From assembly GCF_037974265.1 (NCBI RefSeq), contig NZ_CP150233.1, positions 6,820,001 through 6,884,000 on the forward strand: a stretch of 64,000 nt of DNA. Reading direction: 5' to 3'. Under the pieces are notes generated by a model. The model made no database searches. It saw only the letters and a list, made by a program, of their open reading frames with translations, and had not been told where the DNA came from. This DNA is from Paenibacillus sp. FSL R5-0623. GTDB lineage: Bacteria; Bacillota; Bacilli; Paenibacillales; Paenibacillaceae. Each line of letters opens with the position of its first letter. Position 1 is the first letter of the stretch. The position numbers and the translations under genes were made by a program. This document shows positions 9,858-18,644 of this stretch, in pieces.

Positions 9858-12800
9858 ATGAAACCAATAACCTATAAAAAGATACCCCGATATGTAGTGC
9901 TGTCGATTCTATTCCTGACTATTTTGCTTGGCTTTCGCTGGATATGGTCCGAGACTTTCACTATACCCGCACATCCTGAACCCATTGAAGGCTTATTAGA
10001 CCTTCGAGGCTGGGACCTCGCCAACACTTCACCCATATCCCTGGATGGAGAATGGGAGTTTTATCCCCAGACGTTAATCTCTAATCGTGACGCGAAAATA
10101 GCCAACCCATCCACACGGATTCAAGTTCCCGGTGACTGGCGGAATGCATTACCACAATCCTCATCGTCATTCGGATATGGGACGTACCGTCTTCGCATAC
10201 TTTTAGATCCATCTGTGAAGGAAATCGCTCTCTGGGCTCAGAAAATCCAGACATCATCGATCATCGAGATGAACGGGACCATTGTGGCCGAATTCGGCCA
10301 ACCTGCCACTCATGCCGAAGCCTATCGACCAGAAAGGACTGCATTTACAACTTCCTATGTGCTTAACGGTTCTACCGAACTCAATCTTTTGGTGCAGACC
10401 GCCAATTTTGACGATCCTTATAGCGGAGGGATCACACGCTCTCTCTATTTTGGTTCTCCAGAAGCCATTGGCAGTGAACGAGGATTGTCTATTGATTTGC
10501 AAAAGATCACGTTCGCCATACTGATTTTGCACAGCCTATACGCTTTTGTCATGTTTCTGTTTATCCGAAAGGAACGAGCTCTGCTGACGTTCTCGATGCT
10601 AACACTGGTAGCTGCCCTAACGGTCGCTTCCGACCATGACAATCTGTTATTGAGTTGGATTCCACTCAACTTCACTTGGATCGTTAAGGCCAAGGCGTTA
10701 TCCTATCCGTTGTTCGCATTCTTTCTTTTACAGATGGCTAAAAGCTTCTCCCATAATCTACAATGGCGTAAACTGTTCCGTATCTATGCCAGCGTGCTTG
10801 GCGTTTACTGTTTATTTTTACTCGTCGCACCAGTGACCCTGATCTATCATGTACTTGAGATTGGGCTCTCTGATTTCCTTTATCTGTTTGCCATCGGCTG
10901 GTCTGTGTACCTATTCTTCCGAATGGCAGCCGAGAAACGAAGGGACGCAAGCTTTTTGCTCTTTGCGGCTACTAGCAGCCTATCAAGCGTGTTATGGGGA
11001 ATTGTGAACTCACATAGCGAAATTACCAACGTGTATTATCCGATCGATGTGATTGCGGCCATGTTTGGCTTCTCCGCCTATTGGTTCAGAAAATACTTCC
11101 GTAATTCAAGTGAGATCGAGAAGTTGTACGAACAGCTCAAAGAAGAGGATCGCCAGAAGGATCAGTTTCTTGTGAATACGGCTCATGAATTGCGTACACC
11201 GCTGCACGGGATCATCAATATCGCCGAGAGCATCGCGGTTCGTGAACGTCGTAAATCAGGTGGGCAGCAGGCAGAAGACATGAAGCTGTTAGTTACCATC
11301 GGCCGACGCATGTCCCAACTGGTGGATGACCTCCTTGATGTCATTCGTTTGAAGGAAAAACGTATTACGCTTCAGAAGAAACCTTTATCTCTTGCATCTG
11401 TCATTCCAGGCGTGATCGGTATGTTCCGATTCATGGCAGAGGGCAAGCCCATCCATATGCAGGTGGATATTCCAGAATCACTGCCGTTGATTCAAGCCGA
11501 TGAGAGAAGACTTGTTCAGGTGCTCTACAACCTGTTGCATAATGCGCTGAAATTTACCGATGAGGGTACCATTACCGTGTCCGTTCGGGAACATGGAGAG
11601 TACGTCTTGATTAAAGTTTCAGATACAGGTGTTGGTATGAGTGAGGAGATACAACAGCGAATATTCGAGGCGTATGAACAAGGGACCCCAGAGGCTCGTT
11701 TAAGCGGAGGAATCGGCCTCGGTCTCAATATCAGCAGGCAGCTCACCGAACTCCATGGCGGCCAACTCACCGTGCAATCCGTACCTGGGCAAGGATCGAC
11801 CTTCCAGATCTCGCTTCCACGGGAAGACACCGCATCGTTATCGGACCAGACTGAGCAGCAATGGGACGCTCACAGCTTCGATGAAATTGCGATTGCAGAG
11901 CCGCAGCAGCAGACCGTCTCTCAAGATAAGACTGCCGCAAGAATTCTTGCCGTCGATGATGATCCTGTAAACCTGCGAGTCCTGATCTCCATGCTTGCGA
12001 ATGAACCATACCACATTCAACCAGCAGCTTCCGCACTCGAAGCACTAGAGTTGCTGGATAAAGAGCCGTGGGACTTACTGATTGCCGATGTCATGATGCC
12101 CCATATGTCCGGTTATGAACTGACCGAGAACGTACGCAAACGTTATTCGGTCTCGGAGCTTCCCATCCTGTTGCTGACGGCCCGTAACGAACCAGCGGAT
12201 GTATACGCCGGATTCATGGCCGGTGCGACGGACTATGTCACCAAGCCCGTGGATGCCGTTGAATTAAGGCATCGCATTGGATCACTGATTGTGCTGAAAC
12301 AATCCATCGATGAGCGGTTGCGCATGGAAGCTGCTTACTTACAAGCACAGATCCAGCCCCATTTTCTTTTTAATACGCTCAATTCAATCATGGTTCTTAG
12401 TGAGATGGACACAGAGCGAATGCAGAAACTGGGCGATGCCTTTATCGAGTATCTTCAGACCAGCTTTCATTTCGTCAATTCGGAGAAAATGGTGGAGGTC
12501 ACTCATGAGTTGGATCTGTCACGTGCCTATCTCTACATTGAGAAAGAACGATTCCTGGATCGGCTAAATGTCATCTGGGATATTCCAGATGATCTTGATC
12601 TTTCCCTGCCGCCACTCACCATTCAACCGCTCATTGAGAATGCTGTTCGACATGGTATTCTCAGTAAAGTTGAGGGTGGAACCGTGCATATCCGAATCAT
12701 CAACCAAACAGCGTCCACCTTAATTGAGATTGAGGATGATGGTGTAGGGATGCAACCGGAACAGATCGAACGGGCATTAGCATGGCCCAAGAAGGGACCA

Positions 12801-12944
12801 GGGGGAACCAGCGGCATTGGATTAACCAATACACATCGCCGGTTGACCCAGATGTACGGACAAGGTTTGACCATCATCAGCTCGCCGGGCCAAGGCACGA
12901 AAGTTTCCTTTGTCATCCCTTTGGACCGCAGCATAAGAGCCTGA
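9858..12944 (+). CDS. Hybrid sensor kinase with two kinase cores and a receiver
   Basis: Order, numbered from ATG 9858 (1,028 aa): one N-terminal membrane helix; an extracellular 7TMR-DISM-type beta-sandwich (about 60-190); seven membrane helices (about 215-410); HisKA with H443 in AHELRTP; HATPase_c (about 550-660); a receiver with D744 in IADVMMP; then a second, LytS-type His_kinase with H835 in QPHFLFN and its own HATPase_c (about 910-1020). Carrying both a classical and a LytS-type core is unusual. It is divergent from a SARP response regulator, its likely partner. The frame is open back to an ATG at 9741, but that would leave only 54 bases for two divergent promoters, so 9858 or 9816 is preferred. 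None has a strong ribosome site. Confidence 0.88.
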   Translation: MKPITYKKIPRYVVLSILFLTILLGFRWIWSETFTIPAHPEPIEGLLDLRGWDLANTSPISLDGEWEFYPQTLISNRDAKIANPSTRIQVPGDWRNALPQSSSSFGYGTYRLRILLDPSVKEIALWAQKIQTSSIIEMNGTIVAEFGQPATHAEAYRPERTAFTTSYVLNGSTELNLLVQTANFDDPYSGGITRSLYFGSPEAIGSERGLSIDLQKITFAILILHSLYAFVMFLFIRKERALLTFSMLTLVAALTVASDHDNLLLSWIPLNFTWIVKAKALSYPLFAFFLLQMAKSFSHNLQWRKLFRIYASVLGVYCLFLLVAPVTLIYHVLEIGLSDFLYLFAIGWSVYLFFRMAAEKRRDASFLLFAATSSLSSVLWGIVNSHSEITNVYYPIDVIAAMFGFSAYWFRKYFRNSSEIEKLYEQLKEEDRQKDQFLVNTAHELRTPLHGIINIAESIAVRERRKSGGQQAEDMKLLVTIGRRMSQLVDDLLDVIRLKEKRITLQKKPLSLASVIPGVIGMFRFMAEGKPIHMQVDIPESLPLIQADERRLVQVLYNLLHNALKFTDEGTITVSVREHGEYVLIKVSDTGVGMSEEIQQRIFEAYEQGTPEARLSGGIGLGLNISRQLTELHGGQLTVQSVPGQGSTFQISLPREDTASLSDQTEQQWDAHSFDEIAIAEPQQQTVSQDKTAARILAVDDDPVNLRVLISMLANEPYHIQPAASALEALELLDKEPWDLLIADVMMPHMSGYELTENVRKRYSVSELPILLLTARNEPADVYAGFMAGATDYVTKPVDAVELRHRIGSLIVLKQSIDERLRMEAAYLQAQIQPHFLFNTLNSIMVLSEMDTERMQKLGDAFIEYLQTSFHFVNSEKMVEVTHELDLSRAYLYIEKERFLDRLNVIWDIPDDLDLSLPPLTIQPLIENAVRHGILSKVEGGTVHIRIINQTASTLIEIEDDGVGMQPEQIERALAWPKKGPGGTSGIGLTNTHRRLTQMYGQGLTIISSPGQGTKVSFVIPLDRSIRA

Positions 12945-13106
12945 GCGATAAGATCGTTCTATGACTCTATAGCGGCATATTGTACGATCCGTATCCGTTT
13001 GCTTTGTGTAAGGTCTACGGGGAAAGCGATGATAGCGGACATGTTCAAGTTCAATTCCAAGCCAGGCTCGAGTTCAAGTTCAGGTTCTGATATACCAAAT
13101 AAACCA

Positions 13107-13152
13107 AAAGAGAGCTTAGCACGGGTTTCATCCCGGCTTAGCTCTCTTTTCT
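13107..13152. terminator. Bidirectional terminator between kinase and mqo
   Basis: Arms AAAAGAGAGCTTAGC and GCTTAGCTCTCTTTT-like sequence enclose a CGGG/CCCG inner stem and a TTTCAT loop. T-runs follow on both strands. Confidence 0.92.
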
Positions 13153-13188
13153 ATGACTTCATTATGACCTAACACGATAAGCTAAACG

Positions 13189-14694
13189 TTATACGTGCAT
13201 GACATGTTTTTCATCCGATAACCCCAGCGCCTTGGCTGTTGAAGAATGAACCTCTTTGAGAAGATCCAAGTTCTCCACAAGTGATATGCCATAGGATGGA
13301 ATCATTTCCTTAATCTTTGGCTCCCATGCCTCCATATGCTGCGGGAAGCAACGCTGAAGAATCTCAAGCATGACCTGAACCGCGGTGGATGCACCCGGTG
13401 ATGCACCTAGCAGAGCCGCAATCGTTCCATCTGCAGACGTGACCACTTCCGTACCAAATTGGAGCGTACCCTTGCCGCCCTGGACGGTATCCTTGATCAC
13501 CTGCACACGCTGCCCCGCCAGAACCATATCCCAATCCTCGCTCTTCGCACCCGGAACAAAGTCACGCAATTCAGCCATACGTTGTTCTTTGGATAACATC
13601 AGTTGTTGGATCAGATATTTGGTCAAAGAAATTTCTTTGACACCTGCTGCAAGCATCGTAAGCAGATTATGCATCTTAACCGACGTGATTAAGTCGGCGT
13701 TGGAACCCGTCTTCAGGAACTTCGGCGAGAACCCGGCAAACGGCCCGAATAACAGCGACTTCTTATTGTCGATAAAACGGGTATCCAGATGCGGAACCGA
13801 CATCGGCGGAGCTCCTACCGAAGCCTTGCCATATACTTTGGCATGATGCTGTTCCACGACTTTTTGATTTTTGCACACCATAAAGATCCCACTGACCGGG
13901 AATCCGCCGATATGTTTACCTTCCGGAATGCCCGTCTTCTGGAGCAAATGTAGACTTCCACCGCCCGCGCCGATAAAGACGAATTTTGCCTTATGGCGTT
14001 CGACTGCACCGCTCTTCAGGTTTTTCACGGATAGTTCCCATTGTCCATCGCTGGTGCGTTTCATATTCTTCACGCTATGTTGGTAGTGGATGCCCACGTG
14101 TTGTTCCTTCAAATGTTTGATCAGCATACGCGTTAAAGCACCAAAGTTAACGTCCGTACCGGAGTCAATTTTGGTCGCTGCAACAGGTTCATTACTTGTA
14201 CGATCTTTCATCATCAGCGGCATCCATTTCGCCAGCTCTTTCTTGTCATCCGAGAATTCCATGCCTGCGAACAGCGGGTGATTCGACAAGGAGTCATAAC
14301 GTCTTTTCAAAAACTGGACATTGCTCTCTCCATGTACATAACTCAAATGAGGAATCGGCATAATGAAGTCCCGTGGATTACGAATCAGACGGCTATTGAC
14401 GAGATAGGACCAAAATTGCTTTGAGATCTGAAATTGTTCATTCACTTTAATCGCTTTGCTAATATCTACGGTTCCGTCTGGTCGTTCAACGGTATAGTTA
14501 AGTTCGCACAATGCAGCATGCCCGGTTCCGGCATTATTCCATTCGTTGGAGCTTTCCTCTCCTGCAGTGGCTAGCTTTTCGAAAACCTTAATATTCCAGT
14601 CTGGTGCCAATTCTTTTAGCAAAGTTCCCAAAGTTGCACTCATAATTCCGGCACCAATCAAGATAACATCTGTACTCGTTTGTCCCTGGCTCAT
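13189..14694 (-). CDS. mqo: Malate:quinone oxidoreductase
   Basis: 501 aa, the usual length of this family. It oxidises malate to oxaloacetate and passes electrons to the membrane quinone pool, an alternative to NAD-dependent malate dehydrogenase in the TCA cycle. The FAD-binding N-terminus reads [15 protein letters not shown]. Other family segments seen include [11 protein letters not shown] near residue 50, [15 protein letters not shown] near 240 and [11 protein letters not shown] near 430. It is membrane-associated but has no transmembrane helix, as expected. An ATG is preceded by AAGGA. It stands alone between terminators and is not part of the downstream transporter operon. Confidence 0.96.
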   Translation of the reverse strand: MSQGQTSTDVILIGAGIMSATLGTLLKELAPDWNIKVFEKLATAGEESSNEWNNAGTGHAALCELNYTVERPDGTVDISKAIKVNEQFQISKQFWSYLVNSRLIRNPRDFIMPIPHLSYVHGESNVQFLKRRYDSLSNHPLFAGMEFSDDKKELAKWMPLMMKDRTSNEPVAATKIDSGTDVNFGALTRMLIKHLKEQHVGIHYQHSVKNMKRTSDGQWELSVKNLKSGAVERHKAKFVFIGAGGGSLHLLQKTGIPEGKHIGGFPVSGIFMVCKNQKVVEQHHAKVYGKASVGAPPMSVPHLDTRFIDNKKSLLFGPFAGFSPKFLKTGSNADLITSVKMHNLLTMLAAGVKEISLTKYLIQQLMLSKEQRMAELRDFVPGAKSEDWDMVLAGQRVQVIKDTVQGGKGTLQFGTEVVTSADGTIAALLGASPGASTAVQVMLEILQRCFPQHMEAWEPKIKEMIPSYGISLVENLDLLKEVHSSTAKALGLSDEKHVMHV

Positions 14695-14990
14695 GTCTAC
14701 CGTCCTTATATCCTATATTTGCCAAAAGGATGTAAGCGTTATCGATTTGGCATTTGCAGCAAGCCCATTCTTGAACGGGATCGCACCTTCTCTGAATGAT
14801 TAAACCTTGATCTAGTGTATCAATAATATAGAGCAATTTAAATATGCAATTTCAAGATATTTGCTATTCCATCAGTATACGCTAGTTTACATCGGAACGT
14901 TAGCCCGGTTATAGGCCTGAAAGATATATTTGTTCAAAACAAAGAAAGGAACCCGGTTTTAGTAGGACTTGGGTGATCAAATGGATGCAC
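14695..14990. other. Gap between the transporter operon end and mqo: no gene seen
   Basis: The gap runs to 15071, and its left-hand part must hold the mqo promoter. Short frames exist but have no ribosome site. Apart from the hairpins described separately, no repeat or RNA structure stands out. Confidence 0.5.
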
Positions 14991-15027
14991 TAAAAGCCGC
15001 TCTCGAATCTCTTCGTAAGGCGGCTTC
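14991..15027 (-). terminator. Probable terminator of the Zur-boxed ABC operon
   Basis: On the minus strand AAGCCGC and GCGGCTT form a stem followed by TTTAG, 45 bases past the last gene of the operon. A smaller CCCGG/CCGGG hairpin at 15053-15066 lies between them. The U-run is short, so this is only probable. Confidence 0.5.
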
Positions 15028-15071
15028 ATATATAAATTAACGATTACAGCCCCCGGCGTTTCCGGGAGTAC

Positions 15072-16052
15072 TCAGAAAATTGAAATCAGTTCCTTTGTAT
15101 ACGGATGGCGTTCTTCAGCGAACAACGCATCTGCACCAAAGCGGTCAACGATCTGACCTTCCCGCATGACGATAATGCGCTGGCTCATACGATGTACCGC
15201 AGCCAGATCATGCGAGATGAATAAGTATGACAGACCAAGTGATGTCCGGAGATCCGTAAGCAACTGCAAAACGGCTCCCTGCGAGATCACGTCCAGGCTG
15301 GCTGTCGGTTCATCCAGAACGACAACGTCTGGCTCAATACCAATGGCACGTGCGATCGTGACGCGCTGACGCTGTCCACCACTTAGCTCATGGGGGTAAC
15401 GTCCAGCCATATCGCTTGGAAGCTCGACCGCTTCAAGCAGCTTTTGGACGTAAGCCTCCTTGGATGTGTAGGTAAAGTGGGAAAGCTCGGCGTTCCGTCC
15501 AAGTTGTTCGTACGGATCAATCAGCGAATCAGCAATCTTGAGCTTCGGATTCAGTGCAGCCATCGGGTTCTGGAATACAATCTGGATCTTCCGGCGATGA
15601 GGTCGCAACCGTCGGCCGCTCAGCCGCGCGATATCCTGTCCGCCCAAAGTAATCGAGCCTGAATCTGCATCTTCGATCCTCAGCAAACAGCGGGCGAGTG
15701 TACTCTTGCCGCAGCCGCTCTCCCCAACCAGGCCAAGGCATTCGCCGTGGTTCAGGGTGAAGGAAATATCATTCACAGCCGGTCGGTCTGCACCTGCATA
15801 CGTTCGGCTTAGATGTTCTACGTGAAGCACGGGGTCGCCAGGGGTGCTGAGCGATGAAGCATTGTCTGAACCGGCAATATCTATATCCGCATCTATATCC
15901 GCATCTATATCCGTATGATCTGTACCCGCAGTATCTATGACTGCATTGTCTGTGTCTGCATGGTTTACGTCGTTAGCAAAACCGTGGCTTCGCAAACCAG
16001 ATTCTTCAGACTGCACGAGCCCACGGTGTTCATCATTTGCGGTTGTCTTCAT
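15072..16052 (-). CDS. ABC transporter ATPase, OppF/NikE type, with low-complexity N-terminus
   Basis: 326 aa, longer than the usual ~265 because of a 75-residue N-terminal extension rich in Asp, Ala and Ile. The extension is encoded partly by a 12-base tandem repeat (ATCTATATCCGC). The ATPase domain follows: Walker A GESGCGKS (about 106-113), signature LSGGQRQRV (about 220) and Walker B VVLDEP (about 243). It powers import with its partner ATPase at 16049. The start ATG overlaps the previous stop as ATGA and has GGAGG ten bases upstream, so the extension is probably translated rather than a mis-called start. The gene is last in the five-gene operon. Confidence 0.93.
   Translation of the reverse strand: MKTTANDEHRGLVQSEESGLRSHGFANDVNHADTDNAVIDTAGTDHTDIDADIDADIDIAGSDNASSLSTPGDPVLHVEHLSRTYAGADRPAVNDISFTLNHGECLGLVGESGCGKSTLARCLLRIEDADSGSITLGGQDIARLSGRRLRPHRRKIQIVFQNPMAALNPKLKIADSLIDPYEQLGRNAELSHFTYTSKEAYVQKLLEAVELPSDMAGRYPHELSGGQRQRVTIARAIGIEPDVVVLDEPTASLDVISQGAVLQLLTDLRTSLGLSYLFISHDLAAVHRMSQRIIVMREGQIVDRFGADALFAEERHPYTKELISIF
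15881..15918 (-). repeat. 12-bp tandem repeat inside the OppF-type gene
   Basis: About three head-to-tail copies of a unit reading ATCTATATCCGC on the plus strand encode alternating Ile-Asp-Ala-Asp. Copies are nearly identical, suggesting recent slippage. The unit length keeps the frame when copy number changes. Confidence 0.8.
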
Positions 16053-16849
16053 TCGGTTCCTGCCTCCTTCAATCCCGACTTCAGCGAGCGACTCAGGACA
16101 GGAGCCGCTTCAATTAGCTGGCGCGTATATTCATGCTGAGGATGATCGAGAATGCGGTGCTTTCCGCCAGATTCCACAATCTGCCCTTCCTTCATAACAG
16201 CCAAGCGGTTGGCATAGCGACGTACATGGCGCCAATCATGTGTGATAAACAGAATGGCACATCCCGTCTCCGCTTGTTTGCGTGCCAGCAGTTCCAACAC
16301 GCGATGCCCGGATACACTATCAAGCGCCGTCGTTGCCTCATCTGCAATCAGCAGACGAGGAGACAGCATTAGCGATGTGGCGATTGATGCCCGCTGAAGC
16401 TGTCCACCGCTCAACTGGAACGGATAGCGGCGCAGCAATTCAGCGCCAAGGCCAACCGATTCCAGCGCTTCCTCCGCTCGTTTCTTGCGGATGGCAGAAG
16501 ACTTTTCTCCATGTACCTTCTGGTATTCATCAAAGTGCCCACCAATGCTGCGAAAGGGCGTAAATGCTCCCTGATAGTCTTGAAAAATATATGAGATGCA
16601 GCTTCCCCGCAGGGCTTGCATCTCCTTCGGCTTCCGTTCGAGCAGGTTGCTGCCTTCGAACATGACTCGCCCCGACGCATGCAGGTTGGGCGGCAGCAGA
16701 CGACCAATTGCTTGCGAGAGCAAGCTTTTGCCACTACCACTCTGTCCAACCAATGCCATAAATTCACCTTCGCGAACAGCCAGAGAGACTTGATCTACAA
16801 TAGTACGATCCCGACTAGAGATACTCAGTTCCTCAATGGAGAGAATCAT
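16049..16849 (-). CDS. ABC transporter ATPase, OppD/NikD type
   Basis: 266 aa. Walker A GQSGSGKS (about 35-42), Q-loop in the YIFQD segment, signature LSGGQLQRAS and Walker B LLIADEATTALD. It lacks the long C-terminal oligopeptide-type extension, consistent with NikD-like members. It couples ATP hydrolysis to transport with the OppF-type ATPase. It overlaps the genes on both sides by four bases (ATGA), so translation of the operon is coupled. Confidence 0.94.
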   Translation of the reverse strand: MILSIEELSISSRDRTIVDQVSLAVREGEFMALVGQSGSGKSLLSQAIGRLLPPNLHASGRVMFEGSNLLERKPKEMQALRGSCISYIFQDYQGAFTPFRSIGGHFDEYQKVHGEKSSAIRKKRAEEALESVGLGAELLRRYPFQLSGGQLQRASIATSLMLSPRLLIADEATTALDSVSGHRVLELLARKQAETGCAILFITHDWRHVRRYANRLAVMKEGQIVESGGKHRILDHPQHEYTRQLIEAAPVLSRSLKSGLKEAGTE

Positions 16850-17700
16850 GGCTGCACCTCCTTCTTCACGTCAAACCGGTCTCGCAGATAGTCGCCCAGC
16901 ATGTTGGCGAGCAGGACTACCGAGACAATGGCAAGACCCGGATAGATCATCAGCTCCGGCCGAGACTGGAAGTACGGCCGCGAGTCGTTCAGCATCGCAC
17001 CCCATTCAGGTGTTGGCGGCTGTGCGCCAAGGCCAATGTAGGACAATGATGAGATGAGCAGGATGATTTTGCCCAGATCGAGACTGGCTAACACGAGCAC
17101 ATGCCCTGCGATATGCGGAAGCAGATGTTTTCTCATGATTCGACCGTCCGATAGTCCGTTGGTGCGGGCGATCCGAATGTAATCCTTTTGTGACTCCGAT
17201 AAAACCGTACTTCGAACGAGACGCGCATAGCTGACCCACTTTACAATCACGATCGCCAATACCAGATTGCCGATTCCCGCGCCAAGCAGGCCACTGAGCA
17301 CAATCGCCACGATGGTATCAGGGAAAGCGAGAAAAGCATCAGCGATGCGCATGAACAGCTTATCGACCCAGCCACGTTTGTATCCTGCTATCAGTCCAAA
17401 AGGAATACCGATCAGCAGTGCAGCACCGAGTGCCAGCAGGCTATAACCCAGTGTTTGACCGCCGCCAAGCAGCAGACGTGTCAGTACATCGCGGCCCAGA
17501 TGGTCGGTACCGAACGGATGGAGAGCACTTGCCCCCTGCAATCGTCCACGCAGATCCGTTAATGTGTGATCATGCTTCAAGTATAAAAAGGCATATAAGG
17601 AGGCCGCGATGACCAGCAGTGCAAACAGCAGACCAATAATCGCCTGCCAGCTATGTTTTTTAGATTTTGTAGGCAGAATGGGCAGGGGTATGGTTTTCAT
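16846..17700 (-). CDS. ABC transporter permease, OppC/NikC type
   Basis: 284 aa, one N-terminal membrane helix followed by a binding-protein-dependent permease domain with about five more. The permease EAA-type loop (RTNGLSDGRIMRKHLLPH) that contacts the ATPases is clear near residue 180. It pairs with the OppB-type permease to form the membrane channel. It overlaps both neighbours by four bases. Confidence 0.95.
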   Translation of the reverse strand: MKTIPLPILPTKSKKHSWQAIIGLLFALLVIAASLYAFLYLKHDHTLTDLRGRLQGASALHPFGTDHLGRDVLTRLLLGGGQTLGYSLLALGAALLIGIPFGLIAGYKRGWVDKLFMRIADAFLAFPDTIVAIVLSGLLGAGIGNLVLAIVIVKWVSYARLVRSTVLSESQKDYIRIARTNGLSDGRIMRKHLLPHIAGHVLVLASLDLGKIILLISSLSYIGLGAQPPTPEWGAMLNDSRPYFQSRPELMIYPGLAIVSVVLLANMLGDYLRDRFDVKKEVQP

Positions 17701-18644
17701 CGGTGGGCCTCCTTTTCCTTCAGTTTCATTTCGGGATTCAAATAACGATAAGATAGATCAACCGCTGTATTCACGAGGAATACCACGATAGCCATGATCA
17801 GAATGTAACCCTGAATCAGTGGATAATCACGCTGGCGGATGGCGTCAACGACAAGCTTGCCGATACCCGGATAAGCGAACAACACTTCAATCACGACAAC
17901 TCCGCCAATCAGGCTGCCGAGACTTACGCCAAATACCGTAATGACAGGCGGCAGACTGTGCCGAAACGCGTGAAGCATGAAGATCCGGCCTTCGGATAAC
18001 CCTCTTGCCCTGGCGGATCGAACGAACTCCTGACTTAGTGAATCCAGCAAGCTGGAACGCAAAAGACGCACATAAACGCTGGAGATGGCAAGTCCCAGCG
18101 TCAGAGATGGCAGAATAAGTGATGTGAATCCATCCCGGCCCATGGTTGGCAGATTACCGAAGCGTACGCCGAACATGTCGATCAGGATCAGACCCAGCCA
18201 GAAACTTGGCACCGCCGCACCCACAATGGAGAGCATGCGGCTGCCCCGGTCAATCCAACTGCCGCGATGGAGTGCTGACAGTGAGCCGAGCGGGATCGCT
18301 ATGACGAGCATGACTAGTAGAGCGCCAATCGTCAGTTCAGCTGTAGCTGGCAGCGCACGCATCAGGGTCTGCATGACAGGCTGGCCTGTTGAGTACGATA
18401 CGCCGAAGTCGAGCCGAACGAAATCGAGCAACCATTTGCCGAACTGGACAGGAAGCGAATCATTAAAGCCCATTTCCTCGCGTACAGCTTCGACCTGCTC
18501 CTGACTAACGGACAGTTCGTCCACATTCAGGATCGTCAGCACCGGATCACCGGGAGCCAGACGAATGAACAGGAAGCTCACAAACATAATGAACAACAGA
18601 AAGATAAATACCTCAAGGAACTTTCGAAGCAAAATGCGAAACAT
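17697..18644 (-). CDS. ABC transporter permease, OppB/NikB type
   Basis: 315 aa. Starts MFRILLRKFLEVFIFLLF, a typical first helix, followed by LAPGDP near residue 33, the hallmark of OppB/DppB/NikB permeases. The EAA-type loop ARGLSEGRIFMLHAFRH lies near 215. The start ATG shares one base with the stop of the substrate-binding gene (TAATG), so the two are translationally coupled. Confidence 0.95.
   Translation of the reverse strand: MFRILLRKFLEVFIFLLFIMFVSFLFIRLAPGDPVLTILNVDELSVSQEQVEAVREEMGFNDSLPVQFGKWLLDFVRLDFGVSYSTGQPVMQTLMRALPATAELTIGALLVMLVIAIPLGSLSALHRGSWIDRGSRMLSIVGAAVPSFWLGLILIDMFGVRFGNLPTMGRDGFTSLILPSLTLGLAISSVYVRLLRSSLLDSLSQEFVRSARARGLSEGRIFMLHAFRHSLPPVITVFGVSLGSLIGGVVVIEVLFAYPGIGKLVVDAIRQRDYPLIQGYILIMAIVVFLVNTAVDLSYRYLNPEMKLKEKEAHR

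Noticed and set aside
13041-13169. Ser-rich small ORF MFKFNSKPGSSSSSG
   Set aside because: It runs through the bidirectional terminator and lacks a well-spaced ribosome site.
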